This document shows positions 1 through 11,856 of a stretch of 64,000 bases of DNA, in pieces. The position numbers and the translations under genes are program-made. The notes beneath the pieces are model-generated. The model was not told where the DNA came from, did not search any database, and saw only the letters and a program-made list of their open reading frames with translations. The stretch spans positions 555,549,136 to 555,613,135 of the forward strand of contig NC_081413.1 in the NCBI RefSeq assembly GCF_030272615.1, given 5' to 3'. The DNA comes from Cryptomeria japonica (lineage: Eukaryota; Streptophyta; Pinopsida; Cupressales; Cupressaceae). Position 1 is the stretch's first letter. Each line of letters begins with the position of its first letter.

Positions 1-312
1 GTTAGGGTTAATATCCCCTCTCAATCAAAACTAAGATGCATTTGGTGTGCATCAGTCCAGTGCATTTCATAGTCATCTCTTGTGATCCGGATTGATGGTT
101 GATGGTTGCTACTCAGGGGGAGCAGTTAGTGTGGTGAGTTAGATGTTTAGATTCAGTTTTATGATTTTTGTGGTTTGATTGCAAATATGTGCCTTTTCCA
201 TTGATGTCAAAGGGGGAGAAGAGTCATGTGAAATTTTATGTGTGCAAGGTCAAAGGGGGAGCTATTTATTTTTCTTTGTCATTGATTGTTTTTCACATTA
301 TATGTTTCTATC

Positions 313-330
313 AATGCCAAAGGGGAATAT
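313..330 (+). promoter_or_regulatory. C0 polypurine tract
   Basis: The sequence 'atgccaaaggggaatat' abuts the TGTTGG start of the LTR. It is the plus-strand primer site expected just upstream of a 3' LTR. Two further purine runs, 'gtcaaagggggagaagag' near 206 and 'gtcaaagggggagctat' near 247, precede it in the same UTR. Confidence 0.7.
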
Positions 331-1384
331 TGTTGGATGTATGGGGGATTGTTGGATTAATATATGTTCTTGAGTGATATCTGAAAAATGTGTTGTCATT
401 GATGTCAACATATTTTCTCTATCTATGCTAGTGATGTTGTGAGTTCAATGTGTTTCTTTCTCTAGTGTAGCTTGAAATATGTTTGAGATCAAAGTTTGCG
501 GATTAAAGGATTTTTAGAGGGATTTTTGTAGTTGATTTAGTTCAATTTGCAAAGGTCTACATGATGATTGGATTGGGTTATGAGTATTTGTGTTGTGGCT
601 AATTTTTTCAAATTTTTAGTGATGCCAATGTATTTAGTATTTTGATCCATATTGCTCCACATTGTAATATCTTTATTTTGTGGATTTGGAGATATGTTTG
701 GGATGTTCATATGTGTCCTCAATTCAAATGGTTCAAGATTTGGAGGTTCACAAGTGATTTTCAGGTTGACAGTAATTGTTGTTGGTGTTCTTGAGATCCA
801 GTATAGAGATGATGATGGTTCTAGTAATTTGTGTTGGTGCAGATGTTGTGATAATTCATGATGTTTGTGGATGTTTCTAGATTGTGTGCCTTTTGTGTTT
901 GTGGTCAGTATTGATCGTTGAGCATGTTATTGATGTTTTTCTTCAGTCTAGTGGTGTTATTCATGTTCCTGGCCAACCAGATGATTGTAGCATGTTGCGG
1001 ATGTTCAAGGGATACTTATTGGAGTTGTTTCATGTTCAAGGTGATAATTAAAGTACATGCTATGTCTTAGCTGATATTGTTTTTGTCTGCATATGATATT
1101 GTATCATGTATGGTTATATTTTTATAATTAGGTAGTGAGTGTTGACCCAACCTTGATGATCTTGATCCAAGCTTGATGTAATATATAAATAAATGTAATA
1201 ATCTTATGGAGGCTGTATGTGAACAAATAATGTATTGATCTTTTGGTAGTAGGAAGGAAGTGTGAAGAAGAAGATGAAAATTGTTATTTGCTTAACCAGA
1301 ACTGTAACCAAGCATTAAGGATTCTATTTCTCAGTTCATGATTTTTTGAAAGTGATCCAAATTTGTTTGTAAGGTAGTAATCCT
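331..1384 (+). repeat. C0 3' LTR, left part
   Basis: The LTR starts TGTTGG directly after the PPT. A TATA-box candidate (ATATATAAAT, 1181-1190) lies about 850 bp in, a reasonable place for the U3/R boundary. The right part of this LTR is at about 22192-22502. TAATC occurs at 1378-1382 and again at 22187-22191 and is a possible TSD of C2, although two bases lie between the left copy and the C2 TG terminus. Small ORFs here are not credible genes. Confidence 0.65.
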
Positions 1385-2303
1385 TGTTAGGATAACTGGT
1401 GAATAATTGAGAGGGGGGGGGGGGATCAGTTGTTAACAAATTATGTGAATTAAAGCACTTAAAACCTTATATCGGTATAACTGATTAAACATTAAAAAGC
1501 ATAAATGAAAACTAGAGAATCAATACCATGCAACCATAACACATAACACCATGATTTGTATGTGGAAAAAATCATTGAGGAAAAACCATGGTGGGAAACC
1601 CTACCCATACTCAGATGATATTGCTACAAAAAGTATACGATTACAATAGAAGCTTGCACATGTAGGAAGGCACACTACCTAGAGTGCACGGAAGGCACAC
1701 TACCTAGAGTGCATTGCTCATCACAATGGAGTTTCACTGACTACAGATATGCCAACCACCTCAAGATTTTTGGATTACAATCTAGAGAGAAGAACTGTTG
1801 GTAATAGCATCAAACATGCCAGATTATAGTTTTGGTTAAGCTCAATACCAGAGGTCTAAAACCTCTTACATAAACCCAACTCGATCACCTATGATTGACC
1901 AAATCCTATGCACAAATGATTATTACATTATTTTCTCCTTGCCATGATACATGATCTACAATGAGATCTTACATACATTTATACTAACCTGGGACATAAC
2001 CAATTAGGTCGGCCACAAAAATGATAATACAATAGATCCATTACATAATCCTAAAATAAAATCATAACACATGTCGGACTAAGGCCAAACAAATAATATC
2101 TAATCAATAAAACATCTCGGAAGCGCATCGAAGGATCCACCAACACGTTACATACAAACCAATCCATAACCTAGATAGCATCAGACCTAAATTAGATTCA
2201 CACATGCCAAAGCATTGGCACAAATCACATGAAGCATGGATAGGATCACCAACAACATCCCAAATCCCTTCTAGAAGTTGCACCAACACCACTTATGCAT
2301 AAC
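1385..2303 (-). repeat. C2 3' LTR, distal part
   Basis: This matches 21063-21933 of the C2 5' LTR over its length, including the 'aaaaaccatggtg' and 'ctagaagttgcaccaacacc' blocks. A 25-bp tandem duplication around 1660-1712 ('ggaaggcacactacctagag' twice) is absent from the other LTR, which has a single shorter version. The LTR is broken at ATAAC (2299-2303) by C1 and resumes at 8647. Confidence 0.8.
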
Positions 2304-3724
2304 TGATAATATGATGAATCAATAAGGATCTGGTCAACTACTGAGATTGGGGGGATTGAATCAGTAGATAGAAAACAAACTAAACTTTCACCAAACTTAA
2401 ACCCAACTCATAAACAAATCATTGAACTAAACGGTTTAGACACTGTATCAAAAACTGCAATTGGACTGTCAAACTTTACTGGTTGACAAAAACATCAAAG
2501 ATACAATGTAACAAATCTGAAACTCACATACCATTTAACCAAAACATTAAACCAATTTACTAAAATCAGTAATAGCTCATTCCAGATTACTTCTAGTCAT
2601 CTAAACATATCTAAGTGGCTTTACCAATTAATCATATCAACCATATCAAAACATATCCACAAAGTCATTTACCACTTGACAAAATGATTTTTCACATGGA
2701 AACCCAAATGGGAAAAACCACGGTGGGGATGAATACCCACAAATATTTTGAACTCTTCTAAAGTTCACCCTGTTAGGAGCCAAGCCTTGTTAGAAGCTTA
2801 TATAATAATATTCGGTTAAGAACAGATCCGGTTAGGGACCACCCGGTTAAGGGATTGACTACAATACCCTGTTAAAGGCAATACCCTATTAGGAGTAACC
2901 TTGATAGAGGAATAGAAATCCAAGATAATGGATCACCTGGTTAAAGGATTAGACAACACCAAGCCTGTTAAAGGTTACCCCATTAAGGGATTTAACTGGT
3001 GTAATGGTTAGAGAACAAGAGGGTCTTTGTTGATATGGTAATAGAACTATCTTGCTTAGTCAGATCCTTTTGCTCCTATCTACCTTCAAAACATTCTGCA
3101 GACACTCCTTCTGGTTCAGCAACAATCACACTACCACACTTAACCAAAATTTCCAACACACTTACAAAATAACTCATCGACCTAATAAGAAAATACAATA
3201 GATCGGTAACACATCAAAAAACCTACAACTCTCATCAAGATTACAAACATAACAGTTCAAATATGACTGTTAGATTACATAGCAATCAACTACACATTAT
3301 TCTAGACAACTTCAACCATTGTTGGATCACCACACATTGAATCCTGTAACTCATCATGTGGTTATCACTTCATGTTATGCATTTGCTCATTCCCAAGACA
3401 AACAATTATCTTCACATGCCAAAACCACTTTGAAACTCATCACACACATCCTTCTTATGTGGCATCTCCATCTCTGATCACCATTCAATCATAGATCAAC
3501 ATAACTGATTCACCAAGCTCCATCAATTAGGGTTTGCATATCAACTAGTTAGGGTTACCGGTTGATCACTCTTCTTCAAATACCAATACTGGTTTCCTTC
3601 ACTGTTCTACTACTGGTTGCACTACTACATCATTATCGGTTGCAATACAACTCCATTACTAGTTACTATTGACATCAATGACAACACTATAGTTCATCAA
3701 TTCAATCTTCATGCAATGTTAACA
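2304..3724 (-). repeat. C1 3' LTR (1421 bp)
   Basis: On the element strand it begins TGTTAACATTGC and ends ATTATCA. It holds the plant copia R-U5 block 'cccaaatgggaaaaaccacg' (2705-2724). Between about 2770 and 3000 there is a degenerate series of 'cctgttaaagg' / 'ccattaaggg' phrases. Its last 470 bp match 8172-8641. Confidence 0.85.
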
Positions 3725-4108
3725 ATCTCCCCCTTTGGCATTGATGGAAATACAAATATCAACACCCTTTGATTTTGATGATTGAGAGTAATGCACATAC
3801 ACAGGTATAGGAATCCTGGTTTACATTTTTCCATGTACTCTCCTTCAACTATATCTCCATGTCTTTAGATGGTAACTAGCTATTCAATCATATACAATTA
3901 TTTTCCCTATCAATCATATAGCTCTTCTCCCCCTTTGACAATAATGCCAAAGTGAATACCAATATCAGCTAGTTTAACCATTCCATGCTTCACTGATCTA
4001 CAACAACAATCTGCAACTTGTTGCTCCCCCTGTGGAATAGCTCCACTCTACACCAATCCTGCTTCAATATTTTCAATAAGCTCCAGGACTGATGTCTTCC
4101 ACATCTAC
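3725..4108 (-). promoter_or_regulatory. C1 3' UTR with PPT and further purine tracts
   Basis: The PPT proper, read on the minus strand as GCCAAAGGGGGAGAT, abuts the LTR (3725-3739). Further G-rich purine runs lie at about 3927-3936 and 4023-4030. No coding sequence is seen here between the LTR and the end of RNase H. Confidence 0.65.
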
Positions 4109-5680
4109 CTAATTGACTTCATGTAGGGGTACAACCAGTAACTTACCTCTAAGATACTCAAAAGTAGCCTTAAGTAGAGGTTTAGTAAAGATATTGGCTA
4201 GTTGTTCCTTAATAGATACATGCTCTATTGACACATCTTTACTTTGCACTTTCTCTCTCAAGAAATGATACTTAAGCTCAATATGCTTTGTTCTAGCATG
4301 CAACATCGGGTTCTTAGAGATGTTTATTGCACTGGTGTTATCATAGAAAATCCTTACCAGTTCTAAAATCTTCAACTTGAAACCTTCCAAAATGTGTTTC
4401 ATCCTGATTGCTTAGGTAGAATGTATATAAGCTGCAACATATTTAGCTTCTGCAATTGATTGTGATATACAACTCTGTTTCTTGCTGCTCCAAGACACTA
4501 GTCTTCCTCCAAGAAATAATGCTCCTCTGGTTGTACTCTTCCTATCATCAAAATTTCATGCCCAGTCTGCATCTATATAGACTTTTAAATCAAAGTTTCC
4601 TACATATGGATACCATAATCCATAATCAATTGTGCCTTTCAGATATCTAAAAATTCTTTTGGTCACTACCATGTGTGTCTCCTTCAGGCTCTTCTGAAAT
4701 CTGGCAACCAATCCTATTGCTTGAGCAATGTTCGGTCTACTATGGACAACATAATGCAGTTTACCTATCATTGACATGTACTCCTTTTCATCCACTGATG
4801 TGAAATCATCATCCTTAGACAGTTTATAGCTTGTAACTATTAGTGTTCCAATTGGTTTACAGTCTCCCATTCTAAAAGTCTTCAAAACTTCTTTCACATA
4901 TTTTGACTGTGTAATAAAAATACCATCCTTCATCTATTCAAATTGCAGACCTATGAAGAATTTTATTTCACATACCAGTGACATCTCAAACTCATTCTTC
5001 ATTTCATTGACAAAGTCATGACACATATCATCATTTCCTCCAAAAATGATATCATCCACAAATACCTCACTTACTAGTATCTTATCTCCTTCTTAATTGA
5101 TATATATGTTACTATCTTCACTGGTTCTCTGAAAACCTATCTTCACCAAGTGAGAGTGCAATCTTTCATACCATGCTCTAGGTGCTTGCTTTAGTCCATA
5201 TAATGCCTTATGTAATTTGCACACCATGTCCTTTTCTATAGTTAAAGCATAACCATTTGGTTGTTAAATGTAGACTTCATCTTCCAATATTCCATTTAGG
5301 AATGCTAACTTCACATCTATCTGATATAATTTGAATCCTCTGTATGCTGCAAATGCAAGTAGAGTCCTAACTCCTTCCAATCTTTCAACTAGTGCAAATG
5401 TCTCACCATAGTTTTCACCTTCTTCTTGTGGATATCCTTTGCATACCAGTATGGCTTTATTTTTGACTACTACTCCATCTTCATTCAGTTTATTTCTAAA
5501 TACCCATTTTGTTCCTATAACATTCTTGTTCTCCGGTCTAGGTACCAATGACCATGTATTGTTCTTCTTTATCTGGTCAAGTTCTTCTTCCATTTCCTTG
5601 ATCTAGTCTTCATTTGCAAATGCTTCCTTTGCAGTTCTAGGATCAATGGTGGAAATCATACAAGAGTTCTCTCCAAGCCT
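4109..5680 (-). pseudogene. pol: C1 reverse transcriptase and RNase H, broken
   Basis: These are the RT and RNase H domains of a copia polyprotein, which would copy element RNA into DNA inside virus-like particles. The RT start is at 5264-5593 (KWVFRNKLNEDG, LVCKGY, then YQIDVKLAFLNG). The catalytic motif reads FVDD near 5050. The RT end is at 4556-4933 (MIGKLHYVVHSRPNIA, IFRYLKGT). RNase H ends at 4109-4402 with DNTSAINISKNP and ANIFTKPL, then a stop. At least three stops or frameshifts split it. The family assignment is certain; function is lost. Confidence 0.85.
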
Positions 5681-5689
5681 TGTTCTTGT

Positions 5690-6675
5690 TTGCACAATTG
5701 CATTCATGTCACCAATTATCTGATTGGGTCTATGATTGAGTCTAACATACCTTGGAATGACATGATCTTGATTTCTAGGTTCTTCTTCACTTTCTTCTTC
5801 CTCTGTTGGACCTCCCTATTCCAGTTGAATTGGGGCTTCTGTGTTCTGTTCAACAACTTTTGGCTTCACCAGTTCTAGTTCCAAAAATAGCATGTAAGGT
5901 TCTTCTTCTTTTTTCTCCTCACTGGTTTCTCCTGATTTCTCAAGAAACTCATCAACTTGGACATTTACACTTTCAATGATCTTCTTGGTTTGGTTGTTGT
6001 AACACTTGTAAACTTTTCTCTTGGTGGAGTAACCAATAAATATGCCTTCATTACTCTTGGCATCAAACTTACCAACATAGTCACCTCTCTTGACAAAAAA
6101 CCTGCTACCAAAAATCTTAAAGTAACTAACATTGGGTGATCTACCATACCAGTACTCATAAGGAGTTGTATCCTTACCTCTTTAACCAGTATCTGATTTA
6201 TTGTATAAATAGTTGTGCTGACAAGTTCTCTCTATAATTTCTTAGCTACACTTCTTGTATTAGCATAGTCCTAGCAGTTTCAACAACTAGCCAGTTGTTC
6301 CTTTCTGCAATACCATTTTGTTGTGGTGTCCTAGGTGCAAAAAGTTGCCTCTTAATTCCATTGTCTTCATAGTAACTAGTGAATTCCTCTAAAGTAAATT
6401 CATTACCTTGATCAGTTCTTAAGTACTTTATCTTCTTTCTACTCTCATTCTTAACTAAGGCTCTAAATGCCTTAAAATTGCTAAAATCTTATGTCTTGTC
6501 TTTCAAGAATGTGACCCACATCATCCTTGAGCAATCATTAGTAAAAATCATAAAATATCGATCACCTTGAATACTCCTAGTCCGTTTTGATCCACATAGG
6601 TTGGTATGAACCAAGTCTAGCAAATGTTCTGCTAAGAAATATTTGATCTTGAAGGTTGAGGATGTCATCTTCCCT
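5690..6675 (-). pseudogene. pol: C1 integrase core and linker, broken
   Basis: Translating the minus strand across frames gives recognisable copia integrase: HTNLCG near 6595-6612, a GDRYFM block near 6560, RTDQGNEF near 6400-6425, and the post-catalytic YWYGRSPNVSYFKIFGS at about 6105-6155, followed by GIFIGYSTK. The first catalytic Asp is Asn here (HTN for the usual HTD). The second (RTDQGNE) is kept. Several stops and frameshifts interrupt it. The 5690-5950 part is an acidic linker towards RT. Confidence 0.75.
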
Positions 6676-6677
6676 AA

Positions 6678-7301
6678 CTAACATTCCTTGCACAAAGCAT
6701 TCATCAGTTTGTCCAACTGAGGCAAACCTCTTACAGATTTGGACTTACTAACTTTTACAATGTTATCAAAATTTACATGATAGAATCTCTGATGCCAAAG
6801 ACAACTATCTTCTATTTTTTCAATTAAACAATTATTGACTTTAGAACTTAAATGAAATAAGTTACCTCTAGTTTGTTTGTTGGTTGCAATCAATTTACTT
6901 TTGCTTCCATAAATCTTGTAGACTCCGTTCTTAAATTCTAGTGGGTAACCTTTATTATTGAGTTGAGCAACACTCAAAAGATTATGTTTTAGTCCTTCAA
7001 CCCAATAGACATCATCTGCACTTCTCTTTCCATTCAAAGAGATGGATCCATTTCCTTTTACCATGCGGGGTGAGGCATTTCCAAATCTCACAACACCTCC
7101 ATTAAACTCTCTCAAAGTAAGAAACTTACTCTGGTCACCAGTCATGTGGTATGAACAACCAATGTCTATAATCCAATCATCATAACTATCCATGTGAGAG
7201 ACTAATGCCTTTTGATCTGATGTCTCTTCTTTAATAGCAACAGAGACAATGTCCTCATTTGAATCTTCTTTAGATTCCTCATCTATAATTCCTCCATCCA
7301 C
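6678..7301 (-). pseudogene. pol: C1 protease and GAG-pre-integrase segment
   Basis: This 207-codon open stretch carries the copia aspartic protease signature WIIDIGCSYHMTG (usually DSGCSxHMTG; the Ser is Ile here). It continues through LNGKRSADDVYWVEGL and HNLLSVAQL to the GAG-pre-integrase zinc region LWHQRFYHVNFDNI ... CKEC. In an active element it would process the polyprotein. It joins integrase downstream after a frame break. The altered active-site triad and flanking stops indicate loss of function. Confidence 0.8.
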
Positions 7302-7334
7302 TATAATGAGATAATTCCTTTTACCTTTGCCTTT

Positions 7335-8171
7335 TTACTTCTTATACTTCTCACATTTCTGCACATTATCTCCATTTGGACAGTTAGTAGCAATATGTCC
7401 GATCTGGTTACATGCAAAACACTTCAAAGGTAATTTACCTTTGTACTTACTGCTAGGTAACCACTTGGCCAACAGTGCTTCAAGCTCAATCAGACTGTCT
7501 TCATCATCTACCTCTCTGTTGGATCTAGACTCATGACTATAACTAGCTTCTTTGCTTTTTCTTACGGGTGGGTTTGAAACTAAAGCTCTAAATGCAGATT
7601 CTGATATTTGAACACTTCCATCAAAACCATTTAATTCAAATGTAGTTAATTTACCAATGATGGAGTCAAGAGTTACCTTTGATTTATCAATAGACTTGAT
7701 TTCTTGAATGCCTGCAACTCGGATAGCATAGACTGATAGAAGGGTTCTCAACACCTTGCTAACCACTATGGTATCCTCCACTATACCACCAACACTTTTT
7801 ATCTCACCGACTATCTCCTTGATCCTCTGACCATACTGTTGAATGTTTTCACCTTCAGTCATCTACATATAATCAAATTTACCTCTCAAACTCTCTTCTT
7901 TGGCAATCTTAACATGCTCATCACCCCTATAGATATCCTCAAGTTTCTTCAACACTTCACAAGTAGTCTCCAATCCATGGACATCAACATACTCTAAATC
8001 AGACAAGAAACTGATAATGGCCTCCAATGCTTAATTATTCTCTTGATGCTCCTTTTTTTGATCATCTAACAAAATCCCACTAGGCAAGTTATATTTAGTA
8101 ATAACATGTTCCCAATATTGACTTCCTAAGCTCTTGATATAGATCTTCATCCTATCAATCAACTACACATT
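7335..8171 (-). pseudogene. gag: C1 gag with zinc knuckle, 5' truncated
   Basis: The C-terminal half of a copia gag (7335-7862) carries an intact CCHC zinc knuckle, CFACNQIGHIATNC, near its end. Upstream phrases such as VLRTLLSVYAIRVAGIQEI and LDSIIGKLTTFEL are typical of the UBN2-type gag domain. Out-of-frame gag sequence continues to about 8165, where it is cut and joined to LTR sequence. The start codon and N-terminus are deleted. Confidence 0.8.
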
Positions 8172-8641
8172 GTTCAAATATGACTGTTAGATTACATATC
8201 AATCAGCTACACACTATTCTAGACAACTTCAACCACTCCTAGATCACCACACATCGAATCATGTAACTCATCACACGATTATCACTTCATGCTATGCATT
8301 TTCTCATTCTCAAGATAAACAATTATCTTCACACACCAAAACCACTTTTAAACTCATCACATGCATCTTGCTTATGTGGCATCTCCATCTTTGATCACCA
8401 TTCGATTATAGATCAACATAACTAATTCACCAAGATCCATTGGTTAGGATTTGTATATCAATTGGCTAGGGTTACCGGTTGATCACTCTGCTTCAAATAC
8501 CAATACCAGTTTCCTTCACTTCTCTACTACTGGTTGCACTACTGCATCATTACCGATTGCAATAGAACTCCATTACTAGTTACTATTGACATCAATGACA
8601 ACACTATAGTTCATCAATGCAATCATCATGCAATACCAAAA
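8172..8641 (-). repeat. C1 5' LTR remnant (470 bp)
   Basis: This matches the last 470 bp of the C1 3' LTR (about 3255-3724) from 'gttcaaatatgactg' onward. The terminal CA of the other copy has become AA here. It is flanked on the right by the TSD ATAAC. Confidence 0.85.
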
Positions 8642-8646
8642 ATAAC

Positions 8647-8912
8647 ATCAAAGATCTTCAATAAAGCTCTACTGATGAAACCCTTACTGGACCAATAAAG
8701 AAAGCTTACTAGAACATAAGATAGCATCCTATCATCAAGTCAATACCAATTGACTGAAACATACTTTACAAGTATATGAACCATCCATACAAACATATTC
8801 CATCAACCAAATCATACTGGTTGCAATCAACTAATTATCTTCCCAATCCAATCCACCTACTAGAAGCTGGTAACCAACAAAAACAACGAGTGTTGACATC
8901 AATGACAAAACA
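8647..8912 (-). repeat. C2 3' LTR, proximal part
   Basis: This continues the C2 LTR after C1. It matches 21934-22186, including 'aatccaatccacctat' and the terminal 'tgttgacatcaatg' block. It ends at 8912, followed by the PPT. Confidence 0.85.
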
Positions 8913-9350
8913 TCATCTCCCCCTTTGGCATTGATGGAAACACTAGATGTGAAAAACATCCAAGTGCCAAGAAAATGCCAAACAAGTCTCCCCCAATGGA
9001 AGACCGCCAACAATCTCCCATGAAATGATACATCAATGAAGCTTTGAACTAAAAATGAAACAAAAGGACCAAATACCGCCAAACTCCCCCTAAGGAGTAA
9101 AATCAGTAAATAGCAATGGTTTTTCACATATATTCCTCCCCCTTTGATAACAATGCCAAATAATCAAATAGAATAAATAACTCTAAATATCAATTCTGAC
9201 TACTCCCCCTGAGTAGTAGCACTGATTCATCAATTTGGAGCAGAAGGTAGCTCTTATAATGCATATCGGACTGATGCACATCTACATCAATTAAGTCTCT
9301 CCTGGAGGGGTAGAAACCCCCAATCTATCTCTCAAATACTCAAATGATTC
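8913..9350 (-). promoter_or_regulatory. C2 3' UTR with PPT and purine tracts
   Basis: The PPT (minus-strand GCCAAAGGGGGAGATGA) abuts the LTR at 8913-8929. Further purine runs are at about 9127-9142 and 9205-9214, the last being the 'ctcagggggagtag' counterpart of C0. No gene is present. Confidence 0.65.
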
Positions 9351-10606
9351 CTAATACAAAGTTTTAGTGAAGATGTTTGCTATCTGCTCTTTAGCGTTCA
9401 CATAAACCAATTTGACTTCTTTTACTTCCACCTTTTCTTTCAAAAAGTTATACTTGATTGATATGATCTTAGTCTTGGAGTGAAATACCATATTATTTGA
9501 TATGTCAATAGTTGTAGAGTTATCACAATGGATAACTACTGAAAGATTACAACTCACTTGTATATCCTTCTACATTTGCTTCATCCATAGAACTTGAGTA
9601 CAATTGGTTGTGGCTGCAACATATTCAACTTCAACAATAGGTAAGGAAATGCATGACTGCTTCTTGTTGATCCATGAAACCAACTTCTTCCCAAGGAAGA
9701 ATCCACTAGAAGTGCTCTTCCGATCATCAACATCACCTGTCCAATCTGCATTTGTGTATGCACATAAAGCAAAGTCATCATCTTTAGGGTACCATAACCA
9801 TATTCAGTTGTTCCTTGCGAATACCAAAATATCCTTTTTATTGCACTTTCATGATTTTCTCTTGGATTACTTTGAAATCTTGATACAATACTGATTGGAT
9901 TTATTATATCCGGTCTAGTCTGAGTTAAATATAGAAAACCACCAATCATGGATTTATATCTTGTAGAATTTACTGAAGGGGATACATCCTTGAGTGATAA
10001 TTTTTCACTTATAACCATAGGAGTACTAACTGATTTAGAATTTTCCAAACCAAATTTCTTCAATAATTCCCTTAGATACTTGGTTTAATAGATAAAGATG
10101 CCTTTGTCAGTTTGAGTAATCTGCAAACCTAGAAAAAGTCTTATTTCTCCAGTCATAGACATTTCAAATTCACTCTGCATATTATCAGAAAATTCCATGC
10201 ACAATTTTTCTTCACCTCCAAAAATGATATCATCAATAAACAATTCAATAATCAGAATATCATCATTAGTGATCTTATAATATAGGTTAATGTCAGCATT
10301 ACCTTTTATAAAATAAAGCTTCAAAAGATACTTATCCAACCTTGCATACCAAGCTCTAGGAGCCTGTTTTAGTCCATATAGGGCTTTCCTTAATCTACAA
10401 ACCATATTTTTATCATCTATCAGTAAAAATCCATCTGGTTATTCAATGAAGACTTCCTCTTCAAGTTCTCCATTCAAAAATACACACTTAACATCCATCT
10501 GGTAGACCTTGTAGTTCTTATAGGCTACATAAGCAATAAATAGTCTAACAACTTCAATTCTAGCTACTGTTGCAAAATTTTCACCATAATCAATTCCTTC
10601 CTTCTA
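9351..10606 (-). pseudogene. pol: C2 RNase H and most of RT, broken
   Basis: RNase H ends at 9351-9557 with HCDNSTTIDISNN and EQIANIFTKTLY. The RT C-terminal part is at 9581-10063 (KSMIGGFLYLTQTRPDI, IKRIFWYSQGT). The RT core is at 10085-10405 with LYGLKQAPRAWYARL and the catalytic LFIDDIIFGG (FIDD variant of YVDD). Further RT sequence runs to 10606, where Y is inserted. The rest of RT lies at 18250-18742. Several in-frame stops separate the pieces. Confidence 0.85.
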
Positions 10607-10611
10607 AGAAT

Positions 10612-11794
10612 TGTTACTACTTATCAAATTGCCATTAGTTTTTATATCCAAAGTCATACTATATACTCTAGTCGGTTAACACTACCAAATCATGCAGTTG
10701 GTATACACAGAGAAGTTGGTATGCACAGTCTAGTCGATTACAGAAGAACGCAGTCACAGAACACAGTATACACCAAGCTGTCTACCGAGTATCTTTTTAT
10801 GAAAACTGAGCAGCAAAGATGACACACCGAGTTGATATACACCGAGTGAAACGTGTTATTAGATACATTGAACCTAGACATGCATATGAAAATGTGTTAC
10901 AAGATCGATGCACATCTAACCATTATAACATTGGAAATTGCACCAAAAGATTGTGTATGATTTTAAGGTCAATCTAACCAATGAAATATTTTGTATAGTT
11001 ATTCATTCAAGAAAACATGTTTGTAAGATTGAAGCAATGAATTGGATCACCATCTTAAGAGATCTATTTATTCAACATATATTGAGATCATAAATATACA
11101 TGCAAAAAGGAAGATATAGTAATACATATGTGTGTAAGAAGACTATTACAAAGACATAGAGGTCACCGAGAAGATTTTCAGAGAATAGTCAAAGAACAGA
11201 GTAAACAGAAGGGTTTACCAAGTTACTATATGGGTTACCGAGGTATGATAAAAGAAAGGTAATCTATTCTGAGCACATAGAATCTGCTATAACATTTTAG
11301 ATGTAAAGTTGTAGATATTTGTAATGATTTTATTGTAATATTGTGAAGTTGAAAGAGAAACCTTTAACAGGGTAAAAGACTCTAATCAACTCTATAAATT
11401 GTAAATCCTCTAACCCGGTGCAACATTCAGATTAAATGTTGTAAAATCCTTTAGCAAGGTAGATCTAACATATCTTGTTACTCCTAATAGGGTAAGCTAT
11501 CAGAAATAGCTAATATGTAGCTCTAACTGAGCACTCTTTATTATTGCAGTAGTGAAGTTGTGGGTGCCATCCCCACCATAGTTTTTCTCTCTAACCAAGA
11601 GTTTCTGTGTAACCGAAATATATGTGTTATGGAGTGAATCATGTATGATTGTTATCTATTTGTTTTAACTTTATTTTATGTTACTGCACTATTCTGTTTA
11701 TGCATAACAATAAAGTTATTATTCAAGAAAGGTTTTGAAGTACTGATTCACCCCTCCCCTCTCAGTACATTAGCTTTCCATATTGGGCCTAACA
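10612..11794 (+). repeat. Y 5' LTR (1183 bp)
   Basis: It starts TGTTACTACTT and ends GGGCCTAACA. A TATA candidate (TATAAAT, 11393-11399) precedes 'gttttctct'-like U5 sequence. It contains 469 bp (about 10758-11226) that are missing from the 3' LTR. Confidence 0.9.
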
Positions 11795-11796
11795 AT

Positions 11797-11808
11797 TGGT
11801 ATCAGAGC
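11797..11808 (+). promoter_or_regulatory. Y primer-binding site (initiator Met tRNA)
   Basis: TGGTATCAGAGC lies two bases after the LTR end. This is the classic plant copia PBS complementary to the 3' end of initiator methionine tRNA. Confidence 0.9.
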
Positions 11809-11856
11809 TTGAATCTTGGAAAAGGGTTTAACTGCCTACAGAGAAAGATCTTATCA

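Larger units (their letters stand above)
2304..8641 (-). mobile_element. C1: truncated Ty1/copia retrotransposon inserted in the C2 LTR
   Basis: A complete 3' LTR (2304-3724) is followed on the minus-strand map by RNase H, RT, integrase, protease and gag, and then by only 470 bp of 5' LTR (8172-8641). The TSD ATAAC is at 2299-2303 and 8642-8646. The uninterrupted target is visible in the C2 5' LTR at 21929-21933. The PBS, the start of gag and about 950 bp of the 5' LTR are missing, so a deletion joined mid-gag to the LTR near 8171. Confidence 0.85.

Noticed and set aside
1378-1382. TAATC as a firm TSD for C2
   Set aside because: It matches at 22187-22191 but lies two bases away from the left TG terminus, so it is noted only as possible.
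11797-11808. tRNA gene signal at TGGTATCAGAGC sites
   Set aside because: These are primer-binding sites next to LTRs; no tRNA body surrounds them.
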